From Takakia lepidozioides (taxonomy: Eukaryota; Streptophyta; Takakiopsida; Takakiales; Takakiaceae), in the NCBI GenBank assembly GCA_030704615.1, contig CM060734.1, positions 372,001 to 436,000 of the forward strand: a stretch of DNA of 64,000 nt. The letters are read 5' to 3'. Position 1 is the first letter of the stretch, and each line of letters opens with the position of its first letter. Below are positions 54,014 to 64,000 of the stretch, one piece after another. The position numbers and the translations under genes were made by a program. The notes beneath the pieces are model-generated. The model searched no databases, had not been told where the DNA came from, and saw only the letters and a list, made by a program, of their open reading frames with translations.

Positions 54014-55804
54014 GTGCTGAATACAAAGATGGAGGCTATTTTTCCGAGAGGGGTGGCACTTACAGAAGATAGGTGTCAACAAATCTGTGCACACCTAAAA
54101 TCCCGTAAAATATCTGAGGAGGATCTCAATACGGCTTTGCTCCAGGCTGCCAGTAGAGGCTACGAGGACATTCTACATATTCTTATTGACGTGGGGGCAA
54201 CCAATTTGGTAGGTGCTATGACCTGTGCGGGATGGTCTGGCCACATCCACATCGTGGATGCCCTTATTTTACGAACAAGGCCTGTTGCCTTTGGTGCTGC
54301 CTTTGTGGGGGCGCTTGTAGGGCTTAAAGAAGACATGGTAAGACACGTGGTGCGGTTGGCCAACATAGAGGGGCTGGATAAGTGCCTGCTTATGGGAGCC
54401 GCTCGAATCTGGAGTTGCAAGACACTGGAAGAAGTATCTTTCCTGTCAAATGCGATTGAATGATTAGTGACAGCTGGGGCTAGTAGTTTCCAGAGAGCCA
54501 TTCAAATCGCTTGTGGTGATGCTGTCATGGGTTACTGGAACGGGCATGTCTTTGAAGATAAAGCCAGGATTCTGCAAAGAATAATTTGTTGGGGCTCAAC
54601 CTATCTGACAGCCGATTTCTTTGGCAGAATCCTTCTGATGATTTGTGTCACTTTTCTGTCTAAGTTGACTAAGCGCCGAGAAAGGAATTCGAATCTGCTG
54701 AGCTCAACAGATTCTAGAGGTGCCTCACCGGAGCAAAAAATGAAGCAACTAGGATTTATGCTTACAGATTCCAAAACTAGGGACATTCCATGCTTAGACA
54801 CAGTTGTCAAGGACATGATCAAAATCCTCTCCGTTGTGTGTCGAAATGGAGCAGCCCAGCTAGTTAGTAGTCGACTTCTTGAATTCACTGACTCCAACAT
54901 GGAGGATGTCAGGTCTTTGCTTCACATCACAACTTGTTTTCATCAACGTCCAGAGGCAAGTGTTGAGTGCACAACGTGCAGAGCTGAGTGGCCCCTGAAG
55001 ATGATGAAGTTTTTGCTCGTGGAATGCAGAATCAAGGAACTCGGTGCTACTGTAACAGTCCTCCCAGTGTTCCAAGCAGCCCGTTTGGATGTGCTGCTTC
55101 CAGTTGTACAATGTTTTCTGGAGCAGCAATGTGCTGATGCTTCATTTGTGTACCTTGACATGTCCCTAACATTTTGTCAAGGGGAAGCTATACAATACCT
55201 TCTTGATGTTATTCCCAGGCCAATAGATACAGCCAGCATGGTTGATGCTGTGAGATCTGCAGCCTCCAATACAAGAGGGCCCCCGCGTGGGCCAGAGGGG
55301 GTTCTCTTTGCTCTGCATTCAAACTTCCTGAATGATCCAAAAGCAACTTTGGCAAAAGCCACAGTACTGGCAGGATTGGCAGAAACAGACCACATAGTGA
55401 AGAGGCGCTTGAAGGAAGAGTGGTCTCAGCAAGCATTCACAGAAGGTATTCAAACTGGACATCGACACTTTTTTAATTGGATGCTAGTCAGAAAGCGGAG
55501 CTGCTCCTGGTTGCCAGTAGGGGAGCTTCCCCTGGAGCTTCAGGTGGCAATTGGCTACCTACCACTGTACAGAGACATTGTCACAACCCCTGGCAGTCTC
55601 TTATCTCAAAAGCAGCAGGGGGAGTTAGTAACAGCGGTGTGCCATCTATATCGAGGGAGCAGCAAGGTGACTGAAGAAGCTGTGCTGGAAGCTGATAAGT
55701 TCACCCTTTTGAGCTGGCTTGGGGCCTGCCTTCCTAACTGGTGCCGGGAAGTTAATGGTTCAAATAGTGCATCATCCCTCCACAGATTCTTCAGTGAGCA
55801 TTGA
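54014..55804 (+). pseudogene. Ankyrin-repeat-like protein, single ORF with one TGA
   Basis: A plus-strand frame of 597 codons is interrupted once, at 54461-54463 (TGA), where Arg would fit (NAIE-stop-LVTAGASSF). The first part has ankyrin-like units: LNTALLQAASRGYEDILHIL, IDVGATNLVGAMTCAGWSGH and HIHIVDAL. Later parts contain helical hydrophobic repeats (KMMKFLLVECRIKELGATV, GEAIQYLLDVI) that may be diverged ankyrin units. A hydrophobic run (FGRILLMICVTFL, near 54630) could be a membrane segment. No introns are evident. The likely start is at 54014 or MEAIF at 54029. With a single stop, this could be a recent pseudogene, an allele, or a sequencing error. The C-terminus ends normally at 55804. 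Confidence 0.55.
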
Positions 55805-56218
55805 GTGCCTTCACACGTTGAGTATGAGAAGCACCAGCACTGGACAACTGCTAAGTCGGTGCTTGCTATGAAATGGAAATCGTGGATTGGTGCCAGGTCA
55901 TTTCCCAAGGCATGGAGGTGAACACTTAAAAATTGTGGTATAATTGTGGCCCTGGAGATGGATGTCTTCAGTTGAGGGGATCTTGTTGGAAAATATGGTC
56001 GATCAAGACATTCAAACACCAATGCTGAGGCACAGGGACCCTTCCACTAGTCAAGGTGCTAGCTAGCAAGGTATGTACATCTCTGTATTGTAAAACCACG
56101 CAAGTCTGATTGTCACAAATGCAAAGAACAATGTAGTGACCACCTGACAACATGAACCATCTGGATTTGACAAACACAAACAGCACAACCTCCTGATACA
56201 ACTCACAAGAAAATTTGC
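55805..56218. other. 3' flank of the ankyrin-like ORF
   Basis: No gene is seen. It lies between the ankyrin-like ORF and a minus-strand Gag fragment. Minus frames here have no domain. Confidence 0.35.
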
Positions 56219-56532
56219 CTACCTTGCAAGTCCTGGCGACCACCGCTTCCACCAAGCGACTAATGTATCTTCCGACAGCTCTATGGTCGCCCGAGTTATG
56301 TTCAATTGCCGGGGCTTCGTGCACTTCTTGGCCATGTGCCCGGGCTCCCCGCAATTGAAACACACTCCATCAAAGGTCGCCTTCTGTCCGCCATAGGCCG
56401 CTCCACCCGCTTTTCCTTTCGAAGCACCGGGTGCCGCCTTGACTTGTGAAGGCCCTCCCTTCGATTTCGGGGGATGCTTGCGCGTGAGCCTGTGAGCCTG
56501 GCTTTGCTCACGCCACGTAAGCAAGCATCCAC
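56219..56532 (-). pseudogene. Gypsy Gag zinc-knuckle fragment
   Basis: The minus frame contains a basic stretch (RKHPPKSKGGPSQVK) and the knuckle CFNCGEPGHMAKKC (CX2CX4HX4C), then PRQLN, as in plant chromovirus Gag ends. It is only about 100 codons, with no capsid or protease attached. The pol at 61.1 kb is on the opposite strand, so the two are not one intact element. Confidence 0.7.
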
Positions 56533-57030
56533 GTGTTCAGGCCCTAATACCGTGCTTTCCCCCTGGCTTCCCCTATTACCGCGGATCCTTATTTTTTATC
56601 CCTCTTCATTGCCCCCACATGAATATTCTTTTTAGCCGAGAACAATGGCAGGTTTGCAGATGGTTTATGATTGAGGTCATCCCTTTGGAATGAGGAGATC
56701 GCCCACTAGAGAACTGAATATTAAAAGCAAACCCTTTTGTTTTGCAAAGCAGTACATTCATTCCAACCCACAAACATTTTTCAATTCCGGATTCCGAAGA
56801 CCTACCCCAGGCAATCCCTAACTGTACTTACGGGAACGCGCAAAGAACTAGAAAAACAGTTTGGGGATGGAAGCAAAACCAAAACACAATTTATTGAGCC
56901 TCGGTACTTGAACCTCAAGAACTATTGGAGGTTTCAAAGGAACCACTTCCAGAGTTTATAGCAATATCATCTATGAATACAGCAGCACATCCGCAACGTT
57001 TTTTTTTTCCACGACCTTCATGTAGATGCG
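56533..57030. other. Non-genic stretch
   Basis: It contains the CCCTATTACCGCGGA word shared with 1.42 kb. The rest shows no gene. The short plus frame 56737-56961 has no domain. Confidence 0.35.
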
Positions 57031-57298
57031 AATACATTGATTGTTGGGATAACACCCGTGCGCAAGCTTCAGCGTAAACCGGCAAGCGGTAAGCTCTAGG
57101 GGGACTCGGGGACATGTAGTATCCTTGGAAACCGAAAGGTGTCTGCTGATTCGATGACTGGTGCCGAACTTTGGAAAGCAAGAAGAGGAATGGTGGTAGA
57201 TGTTAACATCCAGATATAGACAATGTAAGCAACCATCTGTCAAACGGGAATGACACAAGTAAATGCAACATATTTTGCACGACTACAGCCGAACTTAC

Positions 57299-60200
57299 TC
57301 ACACTCAAAATCGGAGTCCACGTCGAGATCCTCCTCAGGCGCTTCGGGCTCCTCCAGAAGTCCCTATGTGGATGGGGCAGAAGTAGTGCCGGACTCAAGC
57401 TAACGAAGCTCGCTTGAGAAGAGCTCCGTATCAGCCTCCATGCCAAAGAAGTGCCTTCCGGCGCTCTTGCAAGCATGAAAAGATGCTCCTGCAAATCCAA
57501 GACGAACGAGAAATTAAAACAGGGCTTCCCTAAGGTCACTGCCCATATGTCAAACACAATGTGAAGGGCCCCACCTGTGCCCATAGACAAGTCAACCACT
57601 CGTCCACCATGACGGCTGCATGTCTCCACCAAAGTTTGCATGAAAGCTGGAGATTTCTCCCGTGCACCTCTCCAAGGGACACCAATCGACCTTTTCATAG
57701 TTCGACCCGAGTCGACGTAATTGAAGATAACATCATCCTCCACAGGCTCGCAGGTGGGGTCAATGTGAGCTGCAAGGTCCCTCAACTGGAACTTAGCAAC
57801 ACCAGGAGGAAGAGTGTCCTTCCGCCTCACCAGGCACAAAGCTTCGAACACTCGAGTCTGTCAATAATCACGAAGAGAGCATGAGGCAAAAGACACAACC
57901 TACCTTTTGATTTACTGAAAAACCATGAAACTTTAATTGAAAGGAACCAACTCACTTTCTGCCCCGGGAACTCGCCCTTCGTAAGAGGCAGAGTATTGAT
58001 GCATGTCCAAGTTTTGATGACACGAAACCCGGAAGCTTTCATGTAGCTGAAAAGAGTTCTTCGTGCCGACGTGTCCTTTGACTGCATGAGAAGAAGAGCC
58101 CCCGAGTCAGAAAGGAATTTGTTGCTGAATGAGAAAGCCCACTGCCAGTAACGAGAATCCGATTTGTTCCAAGTCGGGGTCGAATTGGAAGGGAACACAT
58201 CAGGGACAGGAAAACCGTCAGGAATGTCCAGCACCACAAGGTCAGTCGCGTATGCCTACTGAACTCCATTCACCCAATCCGGACTTTTTGTGACCTTCAG
58301 CAAAAAACAGGAGACAGTGTAAGAAGCCAAATCCAAATCCAGCACGAGATCAACACCTTGGACAAGTCAGAACAAGTGGCCAAACCAAAATCACTCATAC
58401 AATAGTTAAGACATATGTGCTTACCTGAGTGAGGAACGAAACAAGCATGTCCCATGATTTCGAGGGCACCCCTTTGAATGTGGACTTCCTGGACTCCATC
58501 ATTGCAAGAAAACTTTCACTCAGCACCTGACGATTGAACTGTCCCAAAACCCTAGAGGGATGTTCTCTCGCCTCGAAAGGCTGCTCCCTCGACCTTGATG
58601 TTTTCCTATCCCTCCTAGTTGGAGAAGGCTGTCTTTCAGGGACCTCTGACGGTCCCTGTCCTTGAGGAGCTGCACTTTTCCCCTTCCCCTTTGGATCCCC
58701 GACAATCTTCCCCTTTCGTTTTGGAGTAGCAGATTTCTTGGGCTCTTTTGCAGCCAGAGCAGAAATGATTCTATCCTGAATGTCTTTGTCAGCCAGTGGG
58801 GCAATTGCTGCGGCGTTGTCGTTCAGGTTTCTCAAAACAACTTCATCGAATGGTGTGTCTTGTTTTGGCAGGTCGAGGTACCACCCGCAGTCTCTGAAGT
58901 GCGCCCTGCTCCAGTCTCTGGCAATACCAGCCGTGTACATTGTCTTGTCATTGGAGGGGTCAGCCCATGAGTAGATGAAGTCTGGGTCATCGCTAAGGTA
59001 CTTTCCCGGTATGAGGACATGATACATGTACCTGAATCACACACACAAAATCCAGGCAGTCATTCAATCTGAAAATGAAACAGATCACACATCAGGAAAA
59101 GGATATTGAAATGCAGGAAAGCAACACGCATAAATCACCTTTGTAGTCCCGAATCAACCTTGCGTTGACGCAATGTTGAATCGAGCAGAAATGGGAAACA
59201 CAAAATGCGGAGAACTGTTCTTTGACAAGGGCAATTCAACATTGCTTCAAAACAAGGTTGTTTTCATTTATAGTGGAAATGGAAAACAGTGCTTGAAAAC
59301 ATCCTTTCGAATATCTACTGGTACGGATATTCAACATTGCGTTGGCGCAATGTTAATTTCCTGTGTTGAAACACATGTCCATGGTATTTGACAACCACAA
59401 CTTTCCTACAATTGTATGGAAATCGGGATATTGCTGCGGGACATTTCTAGCAATCCATACCACCAAACAACGTTGCGTCAACGCAAGTCTGTTTGATGGT
59501 ACAGAATAAGCTCTAAATAGCATTTCAAACAGACTCCAAACAGACTTTATGTTCATCTTGGCAGCATTGAAACTGGAAATGACAGCAAATTATAGCCCAA
59601 AAACCCAGCTAAACCTACATAGCCTGGCCCTTCATCAACCTTGCGTTGACGCAAGGCTGATTTTCCTGTCAGTTTTTCACCTTTCACATGGAGAAAAATG
59701 GCATTATGGGAGACCCCACCTATAGGAAATTGAAACCAAAACAACGGGATACAAGCTTGCGTTAACGCAATGTTGCTCAATTGCACATCCAGAGCCCTCA
59801 AAGCTCCCTCATAACCTGCAAATTCGAGCTGCTATATAGAAAGTACAACACAAGAATGCAGAAACATGCCCTTCAAGTACCAAATTTGTTTCAAGGAGGT
59901 CACACCTGTACAACACTCGTTTCATTGCTTGCTCGCTGTTGTACTGGTTTTTGAATTCGTGCGACCTGGAGATTCCTTTGTCTTTCTCAAACTCCCTGAA
60001 GAAGCAGTTGTTCCAGACAGCGAGCTTCCATCTCCTGATGTAGGCCTCCAGTGTGATCCAGGGCGAGCCATCTGGATTTTGTAGTCTGCCATGGACTCCC
60101 CAAGTGCAGCGACTGCACGTTTTTCTAACTGCAACAAGAAAGCTCATAAGAACTCGCGAGACATTACGGAGCAACACTACTTTCTGAAAATGGTTTTGTG

Positions 60201-61130
60201 GAAACCATACCTGGCTCCAGAATGTGGCTTTGTGTAGCCACTGGTCGAATGTGTGGTCGCTAACAACTTTTATTGCTTGTGTCTTTGAGTCCCTCTCAGG
60301 AGTTGGGAATATGTTGGTGTCTCTCACAAGTGGATCCGAATTCCAGATCTCCAACCACCTGATTTTGGTTGCATTGTCCACCATTGAAATGGAAAGGCGA
60401 TGTAGTTTCTCTTGAGTCATTTCTGGCTTAGAGCCATACTTGTCATAATGTGCTTTCACCTGCTCCAGAAATTCCGTGCCAAGACCTGGATCTGCTATCC
60501 GGATTTGTTTGTCGAATGCACTCATGAGGTTCTTCCTTTGATTGTTCATCTCGAATTTCATCATGTCCTCAAGCCCAGTTGCAGACCTCTGCTCTTCTGT
60601 GTGGGAATCATAGTACTCAGCTTTCGCCTTCAAACCAGTTTCTGCTATTTCTTGCTGCATTCATAACAGGTAAAAGAATCAAACACTGGCGTTTCTTGAC
60701 AAAATCTGCAGTAACAACAAGCAAACAGGTGTCAAGAAGCTTACCGTGTACATGTAGTCAAGAAAAGCCTCTCTTGTCAAGCTGTACCATGTGTTTGTCT
60801 TCTTCTCAGCACACCTCTTCATCTGCTGAGGACTGAGCACGTTCGTGAATGAATCCAATGGCATCAGCCCTATCTTCTGGATGCGGAATAGAGTGTGGCA
60901 GAGATTGGTCGTCACATGAGAGGTTTCATTGGACCTGCAAAAACCTTCAACTCATAAGTGGATTCCAAATTGTGGGAACTCGGAACAGGCACAATGTTGG
61001 CAACTTACTTGTTTATGTCGTGCATGGCTGTAAGGAGCTGCGTGACACGTCCTTTGTGGTTGAGAACCATGGAAACCGCGCTCCAATGCCATTCGATGTC
61101 GTCCGAGCGCCTTACGTAAAGGGAGTCAGT
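57299..61130 (-). pseudogene. Multi-exon gene with permuted beta-class-like amino-methyltransferase domain
   Basis: Minus exons by hand are about 61130-61009, 60934-60745, 60654-60211, 60129-59906, 59031-58425, 58356-57956, 57857-57575 and 57488-57299. A small further exon near 57180-57030 is possible. The N-terminal half (DDIEWHWSAVSMVLNHKGRV, WYSLTREAFLDYMYT, a helical part) is unrecognised. Exon 5 carries YLSDDPDFIYSWADPSND and a basic nuclear-localisation-like run (KRKGKIVGDPKGKGK). Exon 6 has TDLVVLDIPDGFPVPD, a DPPY-like motif IV, and LSDSGALLLMQ. Exons 7-8 join as GGRVVDLSMGTGASFHACKS, then AGRHFFGMEADTELF, a motif X/I arrangement placed after motif IV as in beta-class N6-adenine/N4-cytosine methyltransferases. 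Breaks are TAG at 58258, 57400 and 57364, a frameshift in exon 4 and a phase mismatch before exon 6. The 5' end is cut by a gypsy element. DIPD instead of DPPY makes activity uncertain. Confidence 0.5.
59160..59770. repeat. Five copies of the palindrome TTGCGTYRACGCAA
   Basis: Copies lie at 59160-59173 (TTGCGTTGACGCAA), 59337-59350 (centre TTGG), 59473-59486 (centre TCAA), 59641-59654 (centre TTGA) and 59757-59770 (TTGCGTTAACGCAA, perfect). Several are extended by CAAC..GTTG flanks to an about 22-24-bp dyad. Spacing between starts is 177, 136, 168 and 116 bp. All lie in the 874-bp intron between exons 4 and 5 of the methyltransferase-like gene, and the sequence between them is not repeated. 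Confidence 0.85.
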
Positions 61131-64000
61131 TATTGTTCGTGGATGGGATAATATCCAGAACTAACGTGTCGTTGTTGGTGGACACAGGAGCGTCGCACTC
61201 CTTCATGACACCGGCAACGGCACAAAAGCTGGGACTCCCGACAAGTGACGTGGGGGCCTCTATTGAGGTGCGTTCTGCCAAAGGAGAACCGCAATTGGCG
61301 ACAAGGTTGGCGTTTGATGTTCCTCTTCAACTGGGGAGTTGGGAGGGACGTGAGAACTTCACCATCTGCGAGATCGATGGAATGGATCTCATTTTGGGGA
61401 TGACCTTTTTGAGCAAATCCGGAGCGGTCATAGATGGCCGCAAGAGAGTAGTCACGCTGCCATGTGGGAATGGTGGCGAGGTCTTACGAGTGTCGGAAAC
61501 GCCCAAACCCATGGGAGGGCGAATAAACCTTCTGTCAGCAAGGGAGTGGGCCGCGGAGGAGGCACACGAGCCCCAGTTTTTGCTCTACATTAGAGAAGTG
61601 AAGGGAGAAGGCGATGGGGAGCCGAGCCCAGATTGGATCAAGGGGATTTTGGAGAAATACCAGGATGTGATACCGGAGGATTTACCAAGCGGCTTGCCAC
61701 CGCGAAGAGGAGTTGACCACAAGATTGAGGTGATACCGGGATCGGAACCGCCTGCCAAGGCGCCCTACCGGTTGAGCCACAGAGAGTTGGTCGAGCTGAA
61801 GACTCAGCTCAAAGATCTAATGTCAAAGGCGTACATCCGGCCGAGTAAGTCACCTTACGGAGCCCCGGTGCTATTCGCAGACAAGAAGGATGGGACGCTG
61901 CGGATGTGTGTCGATTACAGGGTTTGAATAAGGTGACTATCAAAAACCGGTACCCTTTGCCAAGGATCGACGACCTTTTCGATCGGTTGGCAGGAGCGAA
62001 GTATTTCAGCCGGATCGATCTGCACTCCGGCTATCATCAAATTTGAGTGGCGGAAGGAGATGAGGAAAAGACCGCGTGCAGGACAAGGTATGGTTCATAT
62101 GAGTTCTTGGTGATGCCTTTTGGACTCACCAACGCTCCCGCGACCTTTAGCACGCTGATGAACAGCCTTTTCCAGGAGTGGTTGGATGACTTTGTGATCG
62201 TGTACATTGACGACATCTTGGTGTATTCAAAAACAAAGGAGGAGCACCTGGAGCACCTCAAAAGGGTGTTCCAGAAATTGCAGGAAGGGAAGTTGTATGC
62301 CAAAGCTTCAAAGTGCAAATTTGGGGTCACAAAAGTGGAGTTCCTGGGGCATGTGATTACACAGGATGGGATCAGAATGGATGACAGGAAGGTGAGGGCA
62401 ATCTTGGACTGGGAGCCTCCGACTTCGGTCCCGGGAGTGCGATCCTTCCTAGGACTCGCCTCCTATTACCGGAAGTATGTGAGAAATTTCGCCAAGATCG
62501 CGGGGCCGCTGTCAGACCTTCTGTGTAAAGTCTGGGCATGGAACACCTTTTGTGGCCAAGCTTTTGCTGAATTGAAGCAGCGGATGGCGGAAGCTCCAGT
62601 CTTGAAAATCCCGGAGTTCGATCGTCCGTTCGAGATTCATACAGATGCATCGGACTTCGCGATTGGGGGTGTACTGATGCAAGATGGACGTCCAGTGGCT
62701 TATGAAAGTAAGAAACTGAATGAAGTGGAGCGACGGTGGCCGACGCACGAGAAAGAGATGAAGGCGGTGGTGCACTGTCTTGAGTTTTGGCGCCACTATG
62801 TTGGTTCCAACCCAGTGAAGGTGTTCACGGACAATGTCACGGTGAAGTATTTTGCCACGCAGCCCAAGTTGTCCCCAAAACAACTTAGGTGGCAAGATAC
62901 TTTGGCGGTGTTCGACGTGGATATCCAGTACAAACCGGGACGGGACAACGTGGTGGCCGATGCTTTAAGTAGAAAGCAACAGCTCTTGTTGGTGTACAGG
63001 GGCGAGACGACGCTCCAAAGGAAGATCCGGAAGGCTTGTCGGAAGGATGAGCTGGCGAAGTCCGTGATGCAGGACTTGAGGATGGGGGTTAAATCGCAGT
63101 TCCACTTGCAAAATGGACTGCTTCGATATAAGCAAAAGCGTCTCTACGTGCCGAAGGGAGGGATCAGAGATAGCCTCTTGAGAGAATGCCATGATAGCCC
63201 GCTTGCGGGCCACGGCAGAGCCAAGCGCACTGCGGCACTCTTGAAGAAAGAGTATTTCTGGCCCAAACTGAGGGAGGAGGCAGAGGAGTATGTCAAGACA
63301 TGCACCACATGCCAACAAAACCGGAGCGAGTACAAAAAGCAAGCGGGGTTGTTACAACCCTTGCCGATTCCAGAGGGGACTTGGGAAAGCGTCTCGATGG
63401 ATTTCATGACTGCTTTGCCGCTGTCAAAAGGATTCGATGCAATCATGGTAGTGGTGGATAGGTTCAGTAAAATGGGCCATTTCATCCCCACCAAGGAGAC
63501 AGCAACGGCGCAAGAAACAGGGCGATTTTACTTCGTCCACGTCTTAAAGCATCATGGAGTCCCGAAGGATATTGTCTCGGACCGCGATTCAAAGTTTACG
63601 AGTAAATTTTGGAGGGCACTTTGGAAGAAGATGGGGATGAGGCTGAAGATGAGCACCACCTTCCGACCTACGACCGACGGCCAAACGGAAAGAGTGAATT
63701 CCGTAGTGAAGCAGATCTTGCGGAATTACGTGTCGGCAGACCAACAGACTGGGTGGAACACTTAGACGCGACAGAGTTCTATTATAATAACACAGAACAC
63801 TCCGCAACGGGAGTTTCCCCTTTCGTATTGGTCTATGGAAAAGCACCTCTGGTGCCGACAAGTTGGGCCGCCCAGGACGTTGAGGAACCGGCAGTAGCGG
63901 CGGTACTGGAAAAACGCGAGCGTTTGTTGAAGCTCGCAAAGTACAACATTGCCAAAGCTAGGAAACGGTATTAAAGGCAGGCGAATCGGAAGCAGAGGGA
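61090..64000 (+). mobile_element. Ty3/gypsy pol (protease, RT, RNase H, integrase), cut at the window end
   Basis: The protease has LLVDTGASHSF and ICEIDGMDLILGMTFL. The RT has RMCVDYR, then after a one-base frameshift near 61922 [30 protein letters not shown], an in-frame TGA (62044, Arg expected), [13 protein letters not shown] and [10 protein letters not shown] with an intact catalytic pair. RNase H shows [32 protein letters not shown] and VVADALSRK. The integrase has an intact HHCC finger (HGRAKRT.., TCTTCQQN) and D-D-E ([29 protein letters not shown]). A second frameshift lies near 63750, and a TAA (63972) falls near the window end. It resembles plant chromoviruses. Gag and any chromodomain are not in the window. 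It is fused at about 61.1 kb to the methyltransferase-like gene. It is much better preserved than the 45-51 kb element. Confidence 0.88.

Noticed and set aside
56219-64000. Treating the Gag knuckle at 56.2 kb and the pol at 61.1 kb as one gypsy element with a captured methyltransferase gene
   Set aside because: Gag and pol are on opposite strands, and the methyltransferase-like gene between them has introns and its own frame, so one element is not supported.

Overview
The window looks like a transposon-rich piece of a streptophyte (green plant lineage) genome. The main evidence is a 10-exon plant-type choline-transporter-like gene, PLS-type PPR fragments, a CACTA DUF4216 fragment, plant-style Ty3/gypsy pol genes and non-LTR elements. 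The low density of intact host genes and a DNA-methyltransferase-carrying gypsy element fit a charophyte alga such as Chara best, but this placement is inference from memory, not a search result.

Layout. 0-1.3 kb: SWIM zinc-finger remnant split by a MITE. 1.8-5.1 kb: nested tandem repeat array. 6.0-6.6 kb: a long foldback. 6.8-8.1 kb: a broken protein-kinase gene (minus). 8.7-9.2 kb: a 50-bp palindromic tandem array. 9.4-12.9 kb: two degenerate gag regions sharing one LTR. 13.7-25.3 kb: PPR fragments, inverted duplications, a CACTA fragment, dispersed repeats and an LTR-like block. 26.3-28.0 kb: non-LTR element pieces. 29.4-35.0 kb: the one clearly intact host gene, a CTL/SLC44 transporter (739 codons, consistent phases, GT-AG introns). 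35.5-36.9 kb: second copy of the 10.5-kb LTR. 37-39.7 kb: LINE RNase H region split by a second MITE related to the first. 39.9-43.1 kb: a long coiled-coil ORF broken mainly by TAG codons. 44.3-51.3 kb: the outstanding element, a minus-strand Ty3/gypsy retroelement ordered Gag knuckle - protease - DNMT3-like cytosine-C5 methyltransferase - RT - RNase H - integrase - PHD finger. 54.0-55.8 kb: ankyrin-like ORF with one TGA. 57.3-61.1 kb: a multi-exon minus gene with a permuted, beta-class-like amino-methyltransferase fold. Its 5' end is cut by a gypsy pol (61.1-64.0 kb), and its largest intron holds five 14-bp palindromes.

How the parts relate. Two different DNA-methyltransferase-like genes sit in transposon context within 12 kb, one fused into a polyprotein that also carries a histone-reader-type PHD finger. 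Premature stops across the dead elements are mostly TAG and TGA, as expected from C-to-T loss of CAG and CGA codons, so the region may record its own cytosine methylation. All exon joins, frames and counts below were made by hand.
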